Part shown: positions 18,508 through 26,895 of the stretch, in pieces
Position numbering within the stretch: the first letter of the stretch is position 1
Layout of the letters: every line of letters starts with the position of its first letter
NCBI RefSeq assembly: GCF_009797025.1
Contig: NZ_CP047027.1
Location: 2,170,001 to 2,234,000, forward strand
From: Cellulophaga sp. L1A9
GTDB taxonomy: Bacteria; Bacteroidota; Bacteroidia; Flavobacteriales; Flavobacteriaceae
DNA: 64,000 bases
Direction: 5' to 3'
Made by a program: the position numbers and the translations under genes
Notes under the pieces: model-generated
Told to the model about the DNA's origin: nothing
Database searches by the model: none
The model's input: only the letters and a program-made list of their open reading frames with translations

Positions 18508-19842
18508 TTAGTTATTAAGAACTACCTCTAATTCTGTTTTGGTGTTGATAACATCTACCATAGATTGTAAGTAGGTATTCTGCGCGTCGTATAATTGTAG
18601 CTGTGCTTGTCTTAGTTCAAAACTACTGGCTATTCCTTCAGAATATTTAATCTGATTTTTGTTTTCGATACGTTCCGCTAGCGCTAAGTTCTCTTTATAT
18701 GTAGCATATTGTTCTACAGCTAAAATGTAATCACTTTGTGCTTTTTTAAGCTGAAGTTTTATTTGTTGTTCGGCCTCTGTTAATTGCGTTTTTGCTTTCT
18801 CTAATGCAATTTTTGCACGTTGCGTACTGGCACTTCTTTTTAGTGAGCTAAAAATAGGAATGCTAAGATCTACTCCAATAATTGAAAAATCATACCAATC
18901 TGACTCATTACCCAAAAAATTGAACTTGTCACTATATGCAGAGCTACCGTAGTTGATGTATGCATTTAATGTTGGTAAAGCTTTACTGCGCTGTAACTTT
19001 AACTCTAAAGCACGTTGCTCGTTTAAGTTCAATGCTATTTTATAATCTACATTGTTATTGAGATTAAATGAGGTGTCTGCAAAAGCTAAATCTGTTTCTT
19101 GTTTTGCTAAATCATCAAGATTATCAGATAATAAGGTTGGGTTATCAGTGGTAATACCCATGGTTAAATTCAACATTTGAAGTGTTATCACTTTTAAACG
19201 AGTTGCATTTTTAAGCTGATTTTCAACAGTAGATAATGTTATTTGCAATTGCTCAACACTTTCTTCTTCACCCAAACCATTTTCAAAAATTTTTTGAGTT
19301 TCATAAAGGTTCTTCTCCAATGTTGCAATATTGTTTTCTAAGATTTTTACACTCTCATCTGCTAAAAGAACATTGCCATAGGCTTGTACTACTGCTTTTT
19401 TGACTTCTAATTTGGTTTTCTCTTGATTGTTTTTACTGTAGGCAATAAAAGTTTTTGTGGCTTGAACACCCACAATGTAAGAGCCATCAAAAATTTGTTG
19501 ACTAAGCGTAGCCGTTGCAGTTAAACTTTGAGGTTCGCTAAAAATTACGGGAGCAAAAGTACCTTCTTCTCCTCCAAAAAATTCAGCAGGGATTAGAGAC
19601 ACTGGTTGTTTTAACTGGTTTTGATAGCCAACTGCTCCACTTATTTGTGGCAAACCATCTGCTATTGTTTCCCATTTTTGTTTTTTAGCATCATCTATAT
19701 CTCGGCCAGCATTTATGGCACTATAATTATGCTCTAGCGCATAATTAATAGCTTCCTCTAGGGTATAGCTATTTTGGGTCTCCTGAGCTATACCTATAGA
19801 AACACATAGTAGGGCAAGGAAGGTTAAAAAATAATTTTTCAT
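18508..19842 (-). CDS. TolC-family outer-membrane efflux protein
   Basis: 444 residues with a signal peptide (to about residue 20, SIGIAQE) and two OEP repeats made of long helices and short barrel strands: ALEHNYSAINAGRDIDDAKKQ and, after a mid-point NLNEQRALELKLQRSKALP, the second repeat with IKYSEGIASSFELRQAQLQLYDAQ. This is the standard architecture of the trimeric exit duct. It lies between tetR and the adaptor gene, giving a complete tripartite export system in one operon. Confidence 0.92.
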   Translation of the reverse strand: MKNYFLTFLALLCVSIGIAQETQNSYTLEEAINYALEHNYSAINAGRDIDDAKKQKWETIADGLPQISGAVGYQNQLKQPVSLIPAEFFGGEEGTFAPVIFSEPQSLTATATLSQQIFDGSYIVGVQATKTFIAYSKNNQEKTKLEVKKAVVQAYGNVLLADESVKILENNIATLEKNLYETQKIFENGLGEEESVEQLQITLSTVENQLKNATRLKVITLQMLNLTMGITTDNPTLLSDNLDDLAKQETDLAFADTSFNLNNNVDYKIALNLNEQRALELKLQRSKALPTLNAYINYGSSAYSDKFNFLGNESDWYDFSIIGVDLSIPIFSSLKRSASTQRAKIALEKAKTQLTEAEQQIKLQLKKAQSDYILAVEQYATYKENLALAERIENKNQIKYSEGIASSFELRQAQLQLYDAQNTYLQSMVDVINTKTELEVVLNN

Positions 19843-19877
19843 CTGTTGCGTGTTATATTTAGTTTTTTAATATTTTT

Positions 19878-20483
19878 TTACTCGTGATTTGAATTTATAA
19901 GCTGATTCAAAATTTTTCTTCCATCTGGTGTGATAATTCCTCTAAGGTGATATTCTAAATACTCATCTTGTAATTTGTTAACAGGGAATAAATCTGGTGG
20001 AAATAAACTAAAATCTTTTATACTAGTCACTCCGGTAAAATAGATTCTAGAAACAAATTCAATATTTAAATTTGGTCTATAAATCCCCATATCAATACCC
20101 TTTTTTATATTGTTAATGACGCATAGACGCATCGCATCATATTGTTTGGATCTTAATGAGGAATATATTTTTGGGTAATATTTTTGCAATTGGTATTGAG
20201 GAGACGATTTTTCATCTTTTAAGTGTAGCATTACAAATTTCTTGATTTCTAAAAGTTCCTCAATAGGATTTTTTTGTAAAGCACAAATAGAATCAATACC
20301 GGTAGAAATAGAGCAAAAAAGTTGAAGCATACATTCTTCTACTAATTTTGTCTTATTTTCATAATTAGCATAAATGGTTTTTTTAGAAATACCCATTTCC
20401 TGGGCTAAATCATCCATAGTAACACTTTTAAACCCTAAAGTTAAAAACATTTCAGTTGCTTTTTCTAAAACTTTTTCTTTCAT
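19878..20483 (-). CDS. TetR/AcrR-family repressor of the efflux operon
   Basis: 201 residues. An N-terminal TetR HTH is clear (TEMFLTLGFKSVTMDDLAQEMGISKKTIYANYENKTKLVEEC, shown here in pieces: FKSVTMDDLAQEMGISKK is the helix-turn-helix). The C-terminal helical domain should bind an unknown ligand. First gene of the operon tetR-tolC-adaptor-pump, with only 35 bases to tolC. A 9-bp inverted repeat overlaps its own promoter, which points to autorepression that is relieved by a pump substrate. The predicted -7 element lies only eight bases before the ATG, so the mRNA is nearly leaderless. Confidence 0.9.
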   Translation of the reverse strand: MKEKVLEKATEMFLTLGFKSVTMDDLAQEMGISKKTIYANYENKTKLVEECMLQLFCSISTGIDSICALQKNPIEELLEIKKFVMLHLKDEKSSPQYQLQKYYPKIYSSLRSKQYDAMRLCVINNIKKGIDMGIYRPNLNIEFVSRIYFTGVTSIKDFSLFPPDLFPVNKLQDEYLEYHLRGIITPDGRKILNQLINSNHE

Positions 20484-20491
20484 ATTGGGTG

Positions 20492-20522
20492 CAAATGTAG
20501 TTCGGAAACTTTAAACACCAAA
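20492..20522 (-). promoter_or_regulatory. Promoter of the tetR-tolC-adaptor-RND operon
   Basis: On the minus strand a -33 TTTG (20519-20522) and a -7 TACATTTG (20492-20499) are separated by exactly 19 bases, a near-ideal Bacteroidota promoter. The ATG of tetR follows eight bases after the -7 element. Confidence 0.8.
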
Positions 20523-20531
20523 AAAGTTTCC
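20504..20531. promoter_or_regulatory. Probable TetR operator
   Basis: Perfect inverted repeat GGAAACTTT (20504-20512) / AAAGTTTCC (20523-20531) with a 10-base spacer. It covers the -33 element and most of the spacer of the tetR promoter, the position expected for a self-repressing TetR site. Confidence 0.75.
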
Positions 20532-20588
20532 AAAGTATTTACGATTATTTAACATTTGATTTCTTACACGCTTCATTTAAGAAACACT

Positions 20589-20621
20589 TTTGTGCTATTA
20601 ACAAGGTTTAATGTATTTTTG
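20589..20621 (+). promoter_or_regulatory. Probable promoter of the prenyl diphosphate synthase gene
   Basis: TTTG at 20589-20592 and TATTTTTG at 20614-20621, 21 bases apart, resemble -33 and -7 elements. The chosen ATG is at 20637, 15 bases downstream. Confidence 0.5.
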
Positions 20622-20636
20622 AAAAAAAATTGCCAC

Positions 20637-21611
20637 ATGCAACGCATTGAAGATTACCGTAAAGAATTTATAGCTTATTTAGAACTAAATTTAGCGCTCA
20701 AAGAGCCTATTAATTTATACGAGCCTATTACTTATATTTTATCATTAGGAGGTAAGCGTTTGCGCCCTATTTTAACCTTAATGACAGCAGATATCTTTGG
20801 ATCTGACTATAAGAAAGCTTTAGACGCTGCATTGGCGGTTGAGGTTTTTCATAACTTTTCATTAGTTCATGATGATATTATGGATGATGCTCCACTACGC
20901 AGAGGGAAAGCAACGGTTCATGAAAAATGGGATATTAATACAGGGATTCTTTCAGGAGATGCTATGTTGATTAATGCCTATCAGCTTTTTGAAAATTATG
21001 AAGGAGAGGTCTTTAGAAACTTAGCAAAGTTATTTAGTAAAACTGCTATTGAAGTTTGTGAGGGGCAACAGTATGATGTAGATTTTGAAACTAGAGATGA
21101 TGTAACTATCCCTGAGTATTTAAAAATGATTGAATACAAAACAGCAGTCTTGGTAGGAGCGGCTATGAAAATGGGTGCAATTATTGCAAATGCTTCTATG
21201 GAAGGGCAAGAAAATATCTATGAATTTGGTAGAAATTTAGGAATTGCTTTTCAATTACAAGATGATTATTTAGATGCTTTTGGAGATCCTAAAACTTTTG
21301 GGAAACAAGTAGGCGGAGACATCATCGAGAATAAAAAAACGTTCTTATATTTAAAAGCTTTAGAACAATCTGCTCCTGAGCAGGTTAGTGAGTTAGAGCA
21401 TTTGTTTTCTATTCAACCGGCAGATGCTACAGGTAAAATTGAAACTGTAAAAAGTATATTTTTGGAAAGTGGAGCTGCAGAACGCACTCAACAAGAAATA
21501 GCAATTTATACCGAAAAGGCTTTTGTGGTATTAACGAAATTAGAAATCTCTGAAGAGAAAAAATTACTTCTTAAGAAATTTGGAGAAAGTTTAATGCAAC
21601 GAAAAGTATAA
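20637..21611 (+). CDS. Polyprenyl (geranylgeranyl-type) diphosphate synthase
   Basis: 324 residues from ATG 20637 (MQRIEDYRKEF); an in-frame upstream extension to 20556 would run through the promoter and is rejected. Both Asp-rich Mg-binding motifs are visible: DDIMDDAPLRRG (Asp79, Asp80, Asp83) and DDYLDAFGD (Asp209, Asp210, Asp213), with GGKRLRP near residue 38 for the isopentenyl diphosphate site. The enzyme elongates allylic diphosphates with IPP in the cytoplasm. Its neighbour is a lycopene cyclase, so GGPP for carotenoids is plausible, but a longer product for quinones cannot be excluded. Its stop codon abuts that of the convergent cyclase gene with no base between. Confidence 0.9.
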   Translation: MQRIEDYRKEFIAYLELNLALKEPINLYEPITYILSLGGKRLRPILTLMTADIFGSDYKKALDAALAVEVFHNFSLVHDDIMDDAPLRRGKATVHEKWDINTGILSGDAMLINAYQLFENYEGEVFRNLAKLFSKTAIEVCEGQQYDVDFETRDDVTIPEYLKMIEYKTAVLVGAAMKMGAIIANASMEGQENIYEFGRNLGIAFQLQDDYLDAFGDPKTFGKQVGGDIIENKKTFLYLKALEQSAPEQVSELEHLFSIQPADATGKIETVKSIFLESGAAERTQQEIAIYTEKAFVVLTKLEISEEKKLLLKKFGESLMQRKV

Positions 21612-22754
21612 TTAAAATAAACGCCTAAAGAGGGCCTTAATAAATGGCATAGGCGACAATGCACTGATAAATTTTATATCTTCGAAGAGGGTTGTGTCCT
21701 CATCTAGAAACTTGAAGATTAGTTGCGGATTTCTATTTTTAAAAAGGGCTTCAAATATAGATTGGCCTAGATCATTTCTGCGGTATAGAATATCTAGAAG
21801 CAAAAGGTCATAAAACCAAAATTTATCTCTTTTTCCAAAATTTTGAAGTGGCTTTTGATCTTTTAGATGTTGGATTAATTGTACCACTTTTTTCTGTGTG
21901 CTTTTGAAGGTGTAGCCTGTACTTGCTTTTGTCCAGCCTCCTGCAGTACCTATATAAAGTAAATTAGCTGTGTTTTTTTGCGTAAAACTATAGCATGTCA
22001 TAGGGATGCTACCTCTTTCTTTTTCTATAATTTCATAATTGTCAATACCTAGCTTTTGGGTGATATACGCTTGAATAGCTTCTTCATATTCTTGTTCTTT
22101 AAGAAGATGTTCTGAAAACAAGGTATATTCTATCAAAGCTTCATTCTCTGTAGTAGGCAATACATACATAAATCGTGTATTCCCTTTTTGAGGAATAGAA
22201 AAATCCATGAATGTGGCTGTTTTAGCATCAAAAAGAGGTTGTTTTGTCTTGATAAACCAACCTATAAAATGCTGTTGTAAAACAGGGTATTTCTTTTGTT
22301 GTAAGGGATATTGAGGATCAAAAATACTATTAAAAATGGTCTTTCCTATAAAGGTTTTATTGGTTGTTTTTACCAAGTTTTCTTCTGGAGAATTGCTAAC
22401 AGAAATAACTTCCTCGGTTATAAAAGTAATGTTGGAATATCCTTCTAGTTTTTTTAAAATAGAAGCATAAAAATCTATTCCTTTGATCATTTTATACTGA
22501 TAAGGAGCTATGGCATATTTTTCATTGATCTCTTTGCCTGCAAAACGTATGGTATTCCATTTTTTGTGGAGTATGTCATCAAAAGCACCTTGCCCTTTTT
22601 CCCAAAAACACCAGGTTCTATCGTTATTTTGCTTCGCATTTTTATCGAGAAGTAAGATAGATTTTTTAGAAAAAAAAGAATCTTTACCCATGGCATCGGC
22701 TAATAATAAACCGGCAGCACCAGCGCCAATAATTATATAGTCAAAGGACTTCAT
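21612..22754 (-). CDS. crtY: Lycopene cyclase (CrtY/CrtL-type flavoprotein)
   Basis: 380 residues. The N-terminal dinucleotide-binding fingerprint IIIGAGAAGLLLAD (Gly10, Gly12, Gly15) is followed by the cyclase-typical DRTWCFWEKG near residue 45 and, later, GTAGGWTKASTGYTFKST. It should convert lycopene to beta-carotene at the inner membrane, a step towards zeaxanthin-type pigments usual in marine flavobacteria. No crtB, crtI or crtZ is in the window, so the rest of the pathway lies elsewhere. The ATG overlaps the stop of the upstream unknown gene by one base (TAATG), implying translational coupling. Confidence 0.9.
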   Translation of the reverse strand: MKSFDYIIIGAGAAGLLLADAMGKDSFFSKKSILLLDKNAKQNNDRTWCFWEKGQGAFDDILHKKWNTIRFAGKEINEKYAIAPYQYKMIKGIDFYASILKKLEGYSNITFITEEVISVSNSPEENLVKTTNKTFIGKTIFNSIFDPQYPLQQKKYPVLQQHFIGWFIKTKQPLFDAKTATFMDFSIPQKGNTRFMYVLPTTENEALIEYTLFSEHLLKEQEYEEAIQAYITQKLGIDNYEIIEKERGSIPMTCYSFTQKNTANLLYIGTAGGWTKASTGYTFKSTQKKVVQLIQHLKDQKPLQNFGKRDKFWFYDLLLLDILYRRNDLGQSIFEALFKNRNPQLIFKFLDEDTTLFEDIKFISALSPMPFIKALFRRLF

Positions 22755-23746
22755 TACTCTATCAGATATGGAATTTGATAACTTTTAATTATCGGAATGT
22801 TAACGGTTTTTTTTATTTTTTCAGTCTTTTCAACTAAGGCGATAATTTCAATGGCAATATGAATACCATATATATTGTCAGGATTTCTAATTCCTAAATA
22901 ACTTTTGTCTTTTGAGCTAATTTTTACGATACCAGATTTGAAATTCTCACGAGTACCTTCTAAATTTGATTTAAAATCTTCTTTTTCTTTGAATAATTCT
23001 GCATCTTGATCAGAATTTAGCACGTAAATATCGCAAATATTTGCTCCTGGAGGCGGATTCAAATTGCTCACTGCGCCCTGTATTTCATCGTCCTCTTTTA
23101 TGAATTTCGTGAGCTGAGATGCAAAATTAAAAGATGATAAGGTATTTTTAATATCATTTTCCTCTCTAGAGGCTGTAAATACATAATACCATTCTACCGT
23201 ATTTTTAGGTAAACTTACTGGAACAATAATTCTGTTTTTACCTCCTTTTAGCAAGGCATTAGATGTACTGTTTAAATAAAATTTTTCATTCTGAATAGAT
23301 CTGGATTCCAATATTTTTTTATCTACTAATTGCTCCGTAGGAAATCCGTACGTGGTATCTTTTTTAACTTTATACCCTATTTGAGGTTTCTTTTTTCTAG
23401 TGGAAGTCGTTTCATAATTTAACTGGTAATCGCTAGGTTTAGAATTCGTATTCTTTATGACTAGTTTGTAGATGCCATCATTAGAAATGGTAATAACTTT
23501 AGAAAATATTTTCTGCTCTTCTACTTTTACAAGTAGTTTATTTGGGTATTGATACAGAAGAAAATTGTTCTTTTTTGCTTTTTTACTTTTTGGAGTTATC
23601 GTTATTGAAATAACGTCATTTTCATAAGCAGGAATTAGAACCTCCTTTTCTTCATTGGATGCAATACTTAAAATTTCACTGTTAGACGTTTGTGCTTGGG
23701 TTGTAAAAACGATCAAAAAGATAATTAGGTAAAATGTAGGTTTCAT
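22754..23746 (-). CDS. Secreted protein of unknown function, coupled to lycopene cyclase
   Basis: 330 residues with a clear signal peptide (FLIVFTTQAQ). The mature protein is Lys-rich and beta-strand-rich: an N-terminal sandwich-like part (about residues 25-125, with VISITITPKSKKAKKNN and GIYKLVIKNTNSKPSDYQL), a linker, then a second half with WYYVFTASREENDIKN, ANICDIYVLNSDQDAELF and YGIHIAIEIIALVEKT. I do not recognise a named family. The stop codon overlaps the start of crtY by one base, so the two are made from one mRNA. A role with carotenoids at the envelope would be a guess. Confidence 0.6.
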   Translation of the reverse strand: MKPTFYLIIFLIVFTTQAQTSNSEILSIASNEEKEVLIPAYENDVISITITPKSKKAKKNNFLLYQYPNKLLVKVEEQKIFSKVITISNDGIYKLVIKNTNSKPSDYQLNYETTSTRKKKPQIGYKVKKDTTYGFPTEQLVDKKILESRSIQNEKFYLNSTSNALLKGGKNRIIVPVSLPKNTVEWYYVFTASREENDIKNTLSSFNFASQLTKFIKEDDEIQGAVSNLNPPPGANICDIYVLNSDQDAELFKEKEDFKSNLEGTRENFKSGIVKISSKDKSYLGIRNPDNIYGIHIAIEIIALVEKTEKIKKTVNIPIIKSYQIPYLIE

Positions 23747-23814
23747 TATCAGCTATTTTTTTCAAAGATACCAATTTAAACTATCTGTGATATATTAACA
23801 ATGCGCTATGCATT

Positions 23815-26094
23815 TTAATCTATTCTATAACGTAGTCCAAAAAATCCTCTAATACCTTGATTGGGTCCATACACATAGCTTGGGTCAAAAGTCAATGCAT
23901 ATGGGTTGTCTGTTGTTGCTACGGCATTTCCGCTAGGGTCAAAAGTTACATTTTTATCAAAAGGATCATCTGCTCGCGCTATAATAAAAGGATTTCCTTT
24001 GTTAGGTGTCCAATTTAATAAATTTTTCACTCCACCATAGAATTCAAATTTATCAATTCCTTTATATGTAAGTTGTATGTTTTGTATGCTCCATGTTGGG
24101 GAGTATTCACTTCTAGGATCTAAATTGCCTAAAAGTGGTAAACGCATAGGCCCATAAATATTTCCAGTGTAATCAATACTTAAATCAATTTTGGCTATCT
24201 CGTAGGATATATTCCAAGTACCAGAGAATTTTTCAGTAAGTATCTGTGGTGTTTTAATTCCGTTTTCAGTAGCGGTCACCTCTTGTAATGTTGCGCCCAA
24301 TAATACCTTTATCCCATTTGGGAAAACCATATCTACATTTCCGCTAATACCTTGAGCAACAGATTTTCCGTCTAGATTGTCATAGATAATTTGATTAGGG
24401 TTGGTATCATAATCAGGGATGATGGCATTGCTAAAGTTGGTATAAAATACAGATAAGTCTAAACCGACAAATAAACCACTACTGCTATATATTTTTTTTA
24501 AATAATTAAGGTTTACATTAAAAGATTTTTCAGGGTCTAGTTCTTCTGCAATGACAACATCTCTAGACCCTGTAAGTGCGGCATGTTCTTCTGTAAATAT
24601 ATTTACTACACGGAACCCTGTGCCGGCGTTTAAGCGCAAGATGTCATTATTTGTTATTTTCCAACGATACGCTGCTCTAGGAGTTAAAATAGAACCATGT
24701 CGCTCATCATAATCATAGCGTAACCCTAATAAAAGTGATTGTTTTTTCGAAAATGCAATTTCATTCTGGGCAAATACACTTGGTATTACTACTTCATCAG
24801 GATTGTTTTTATCTAGTTCGGAAGTGGCAGTAGTATTATCATCATAATAATTATAGCGTACCGAAGTACCTAGGAGAATATCGTGTTTGTTTTTAGTAAA
24901 GTCCCAAGTTAATTGAGAAAAACCAATACGTTGTTTGGCTAAATAAGCAACATCACCATAAACAGAATTTTGATCATGATCTGTATATGAAAATGAAAGC
25001 ATCATCTTTTCCTTTATGGGTAATTGGTATTTTCCTAATAGCTCAAACCTACGGGTATAAATGCTTTCGCCGTATATTTCATCCCCGCCACGAAATTCAG
25101 GAGTCCATTGTAACTCTCCTCCCCATCTGTCTTCATAGAAAAATCTTCCTGCAAGTGATAAGACCCGATTTTCATCCCGTTGAAAATTCCACTTTTGGAA
25201 TATGGAAATTCTATCTTGTAATGTCAGATCTGTAAAATTATCTCCATTATTATCAATCTTGGAGTTAAAATTAAAGTAGTTAATGCCCAGTAAAACGTTT
25301 GTTTTTTCGCCGATGTTAATTTTACCACCTGCATCTAAATTATATTCTCCCCAGCCTGTAGCAAAACCATCGATGGATAATTTTGGTGCCTGTAAAGTAT
25401 TTTTAGTAATGATGTTTATAAGACCACCAACGGCTTCACTTCCGTATAAACTAGAAGCAGGACCTTTAACAATTTCTATCTGTTCAATAAGTGAATTTGG
25501 TATACCAGATAAACCATAAACCGTACTTAAACCACTAACAATAGGCATTCCGTCAATTAAAACTAAAGTATAAGGACCTTCGAGGCCGTTAATATGGATA
25601 TCACCGGTGTTACATACATTACAATTTATTTGTGGCCGAACTCCGTTTACGTTTTGTAACGCTTCAAAAATGCTGGCGGTAGGGTTTTGTTTTAAAAAAG
25701 TAGGGCTGTATACTTCTACGGGAACAGGGCTATCAGATCTGCGCACTGCTTTTAAGGTTCCCGTAACTACCATTTCTTCTAATTGTTCTGATTGTGCACT
25801 AAGTTCAATTTTCACACTTGTGCTATTATTTTCTGTTACGGTGATTGTTTTATTTTTTGGTTGATATCCAATAGCTGAAATCTTTAGGGTGTAGGTGCCA
25901 GGCTTTAGGTTAAAAGTAAAATTTCCATTTTCGTCAGAGGAGGTTCCTTGAGTAGAACCAGCTATTAAAACATTCGCAAATGGAACGCTTGTATTTTTAT
26001 CAAGGACAATTCCTGATATTTTTGACTCCTGACTTATTGCAGCGGAGGAGGTTACAAAACAAAGAACAATTAAGATATTTTTTAATAGTGTCAT
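23815..26094 (-). CDS. TonB-dependent outer-membrane receptor, probably metal related
   Basis: 759 residues. Signal peptide to about residue 20, CarboxypepD_reg-like domain (residues 24-105: SGIVLDKNTSVPFANVLIAGS, GTYTLKISAIGYQPKNK), TonB-box-like EEMVVTGTLKAVRRSDSP, plug domain (about 120-230, VLIDGMPIVSGLS...IEIVKGPASSLYGSEAVGG), and a 22-strand-type barrel ending GFFGLRYRID. The plug carries an unusual Cys158-Asn-Val-Cys161 pair before TGDIHINGLEGPY. It is divergent from a DtxR/MntR regulator and an Nramp transporter, and its promoter contains a DtxR-like palindrome, so iron, manganese or a metal complex is the likely cargo. The exact ligand is not known. Confidence 0.88.
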   Translation of the reverse strand: MTLLKNILIVLCFVTSSAAISQESKISGIVLDKNTSVPFANVLIAGSTQGTSSDENGNFTFNLKPGTYTLKISAIGYQPKNKTITVTENNSTSVKIELSAQSEQLEEMVVTGTLKAVRRSDSPVPVEVYSPTFLKQNPTASIFEALQNVNGVRPQINCNVCNTGDIHINGLEGPYTLVLIDGMPIVSGLSTVYGLSGIPNSLIEQIEIVKGPASSLYGSEAVGGLINIITKNTLQAPKLSIDGFATGWGEYNLDAGGKINIGEKTNVLLGINYFNFNSKIDNNGDNFTDLTLQDRISIFQKWNFQRDENRVLSLAGRFFYEDRWGGELQWTPEFRGGDEIYGESIYTRRFELLGKYQLPIKEKMMLSFSYTDHDQNSVYGDVAYLAKQRIGFSQLTWDFTKNKHDILLGTSVRYNYYDDNTTATSELDKNNPDEVVIPSVFAQNEIAFSKKQSLLLGLRYDYDERHGSILTPRAAYRWKITNNDILRLNAGTGFRVVNIFTEEHAALTGSRDVVIAEELDPEKSFNVNLNYLKKIYSSSGLFVGLDLSVFYTNFSNAIIPDYDTNPNQIIYDNLDGKSVAQGISGNVDMVFPNGIKVLLGATLQEVTATENGIKTPQILTEKFSGTWNISYEIAKIDLSIDYTGNIYGPMRLPLLGNLDPRSEYSPTWSIQNIQLTYKGIDKFEFYGGVKNLLNWTPNKGNPFIIARADDPFDKNVTFDPSGNAVATTDNPYALTFDPSYVYGPNQGIRGFFGLRYRID

Positions 26095-26124
26095 AACTTA
26101 TATTTATTGCAGACTAATTTAAAA

Positions 26125-26140
26125 TTTAGACAAAGCTAAA
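26125..26140. promoter_or_regulatory. Candidate DtxR/MntR-type operator
   Basis: TTTAGACAAAGCTAAA is an interrupted palindrome (TTTAG-6-CTAAA), similar in shape to DtxR-family boxes. It overlaps the whole -7 element of the receptor promoter and lies 70 bases upstream of the DtxR/MntR gene. Confidence 0.5.
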
Positions 26141-26160
26141 AATATATTTATGATTACAAA
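26131..26160 (-). promoter_or_regulatory. Promoter of the TonB receptor gene
   Basis: Minus strand: -33 TTTG (26157-26160), 18-base spacer, -7 TAGCTTTG (26131-26138). The ATG at 26094 is 36 bases downstream. Confidence 0.65.
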
Positions 26161-26189
26161 ATTTTATTTTAGTGTCTTAAATAAAAATG

Positions 26190-26197
26190 TACTTTTG
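26190..26197 (+). promoter_or_regulatory. Probable -7 promoter element of the dtxR/mntR-mntH operon
   Basis: TACTTTTG matches TAnnTTTG and ends 14 bases before the ATG at 26212. The -33 region is AT-rich without a clear TTTG. Confidence 0.5.
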
Positions 26198-26211
26198 TAT
26201 AAACTTATTTG

Positions 26212-26865
26212 ATGACACATTCTGAGGAGAATTATTTAAAAGCGATTTATCATTTGGGGGGTATTGAGGACGAAACAGTATCTACCAATGCCATAGCGGA
26301 GCAGATGGATACAAAACCCTCATCGGTGACTGATATGATTCGCAAACTTTCAGAAAAAAAATACGTCTCGTATAAGAAATACCAGGGTGTAAGTTTAACT
26401 GCGGATGGTACAGAAAAAGCATTATCAATAATTAGGAAGCACCGTTTGTGGGAGGTTTTTTTGGTTGATAAATTAGATTTTGCTTGGGATGAGGTTCATG
26501 ATATTGCAGAGCAATTAGAACATATTAAGAGTGAAAAGCTAATTGATAGTTTAGATGAGCATCTGAATTTCCCAAAATTTGACCCACATGGCGATCCAAT
26601 ACCTTCTAAAAATGGGGAACTTACTAAAACGACTAAGAGATTGTTGAATGAGGTTGAATTAAAAAAAACCGGAATTTGTGTAGGGGTAAAAGATTCTTCA
26701 GCACCATTTTTAAAATTCTTAGACAAGCACGGTATTGCTCTGGGCGATCAAATTACAGTACTTGATAAAGAAGATTTTGACGGCTCTTTACAAATTAGTA
26801 TAAATGATAAGTCTATTTTAATATCTCATCAAATAGCTTCAAATTTATATGTAAAATGCGAATAA
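26212..26865 (+). CDS. DtxR/MntR-family metal-dependent regulator
   Basis: 217 residues from ATG 26212 (a TTG directly before it at 26209 is less likely). The N-terminal winged helix (SEENYLKAIYHLGG, VSTNAIAEQMDTKPSSVTDMIRKLSEK) and the dimerisation helix with HRLWEVFLVDKLDFAWDEVHDIAEQLEHI are diagnostic. A C-terminal SH3-like FeoA domain follows (about residues 150-217). Such proteins bind Fe(II) or Mn(II) and repress uptake genes. Here the next gene, 30 bases downstream, is an Nramp transporter, which favours Mn, but Fe is possible because feoAB also lies in the window. Confidence 0.92.
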   Translation: MTHSEENYLKAIYHLGGIEDETVSTNAIAEQMDTKPSSVTDMIRKLSEKKYVSYKKYQGVSLTADGTEKALSIIRKHRLWEVFLVDKLDFAWDEVHDIAEQLEHIKSEKLIDSLDEHLNFPKFDPHGDPIPSKNGELTKTTKRLLNEVELKKTGICVGVKDSSAPFLKFLDKHGIALGDQITVLDKEDFDGSLQISINDKSILISHQIASNLYVKCE

Positions 26866-26895
26866 CTCCAGACGATTTTATGTCAATTTTATATA

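Noticed and set aside
20556-20636. N-terminal extension of the prenyl synthase
   Set aside because: It would cover the promoter-like elements and adds 27 residues unlike the family.
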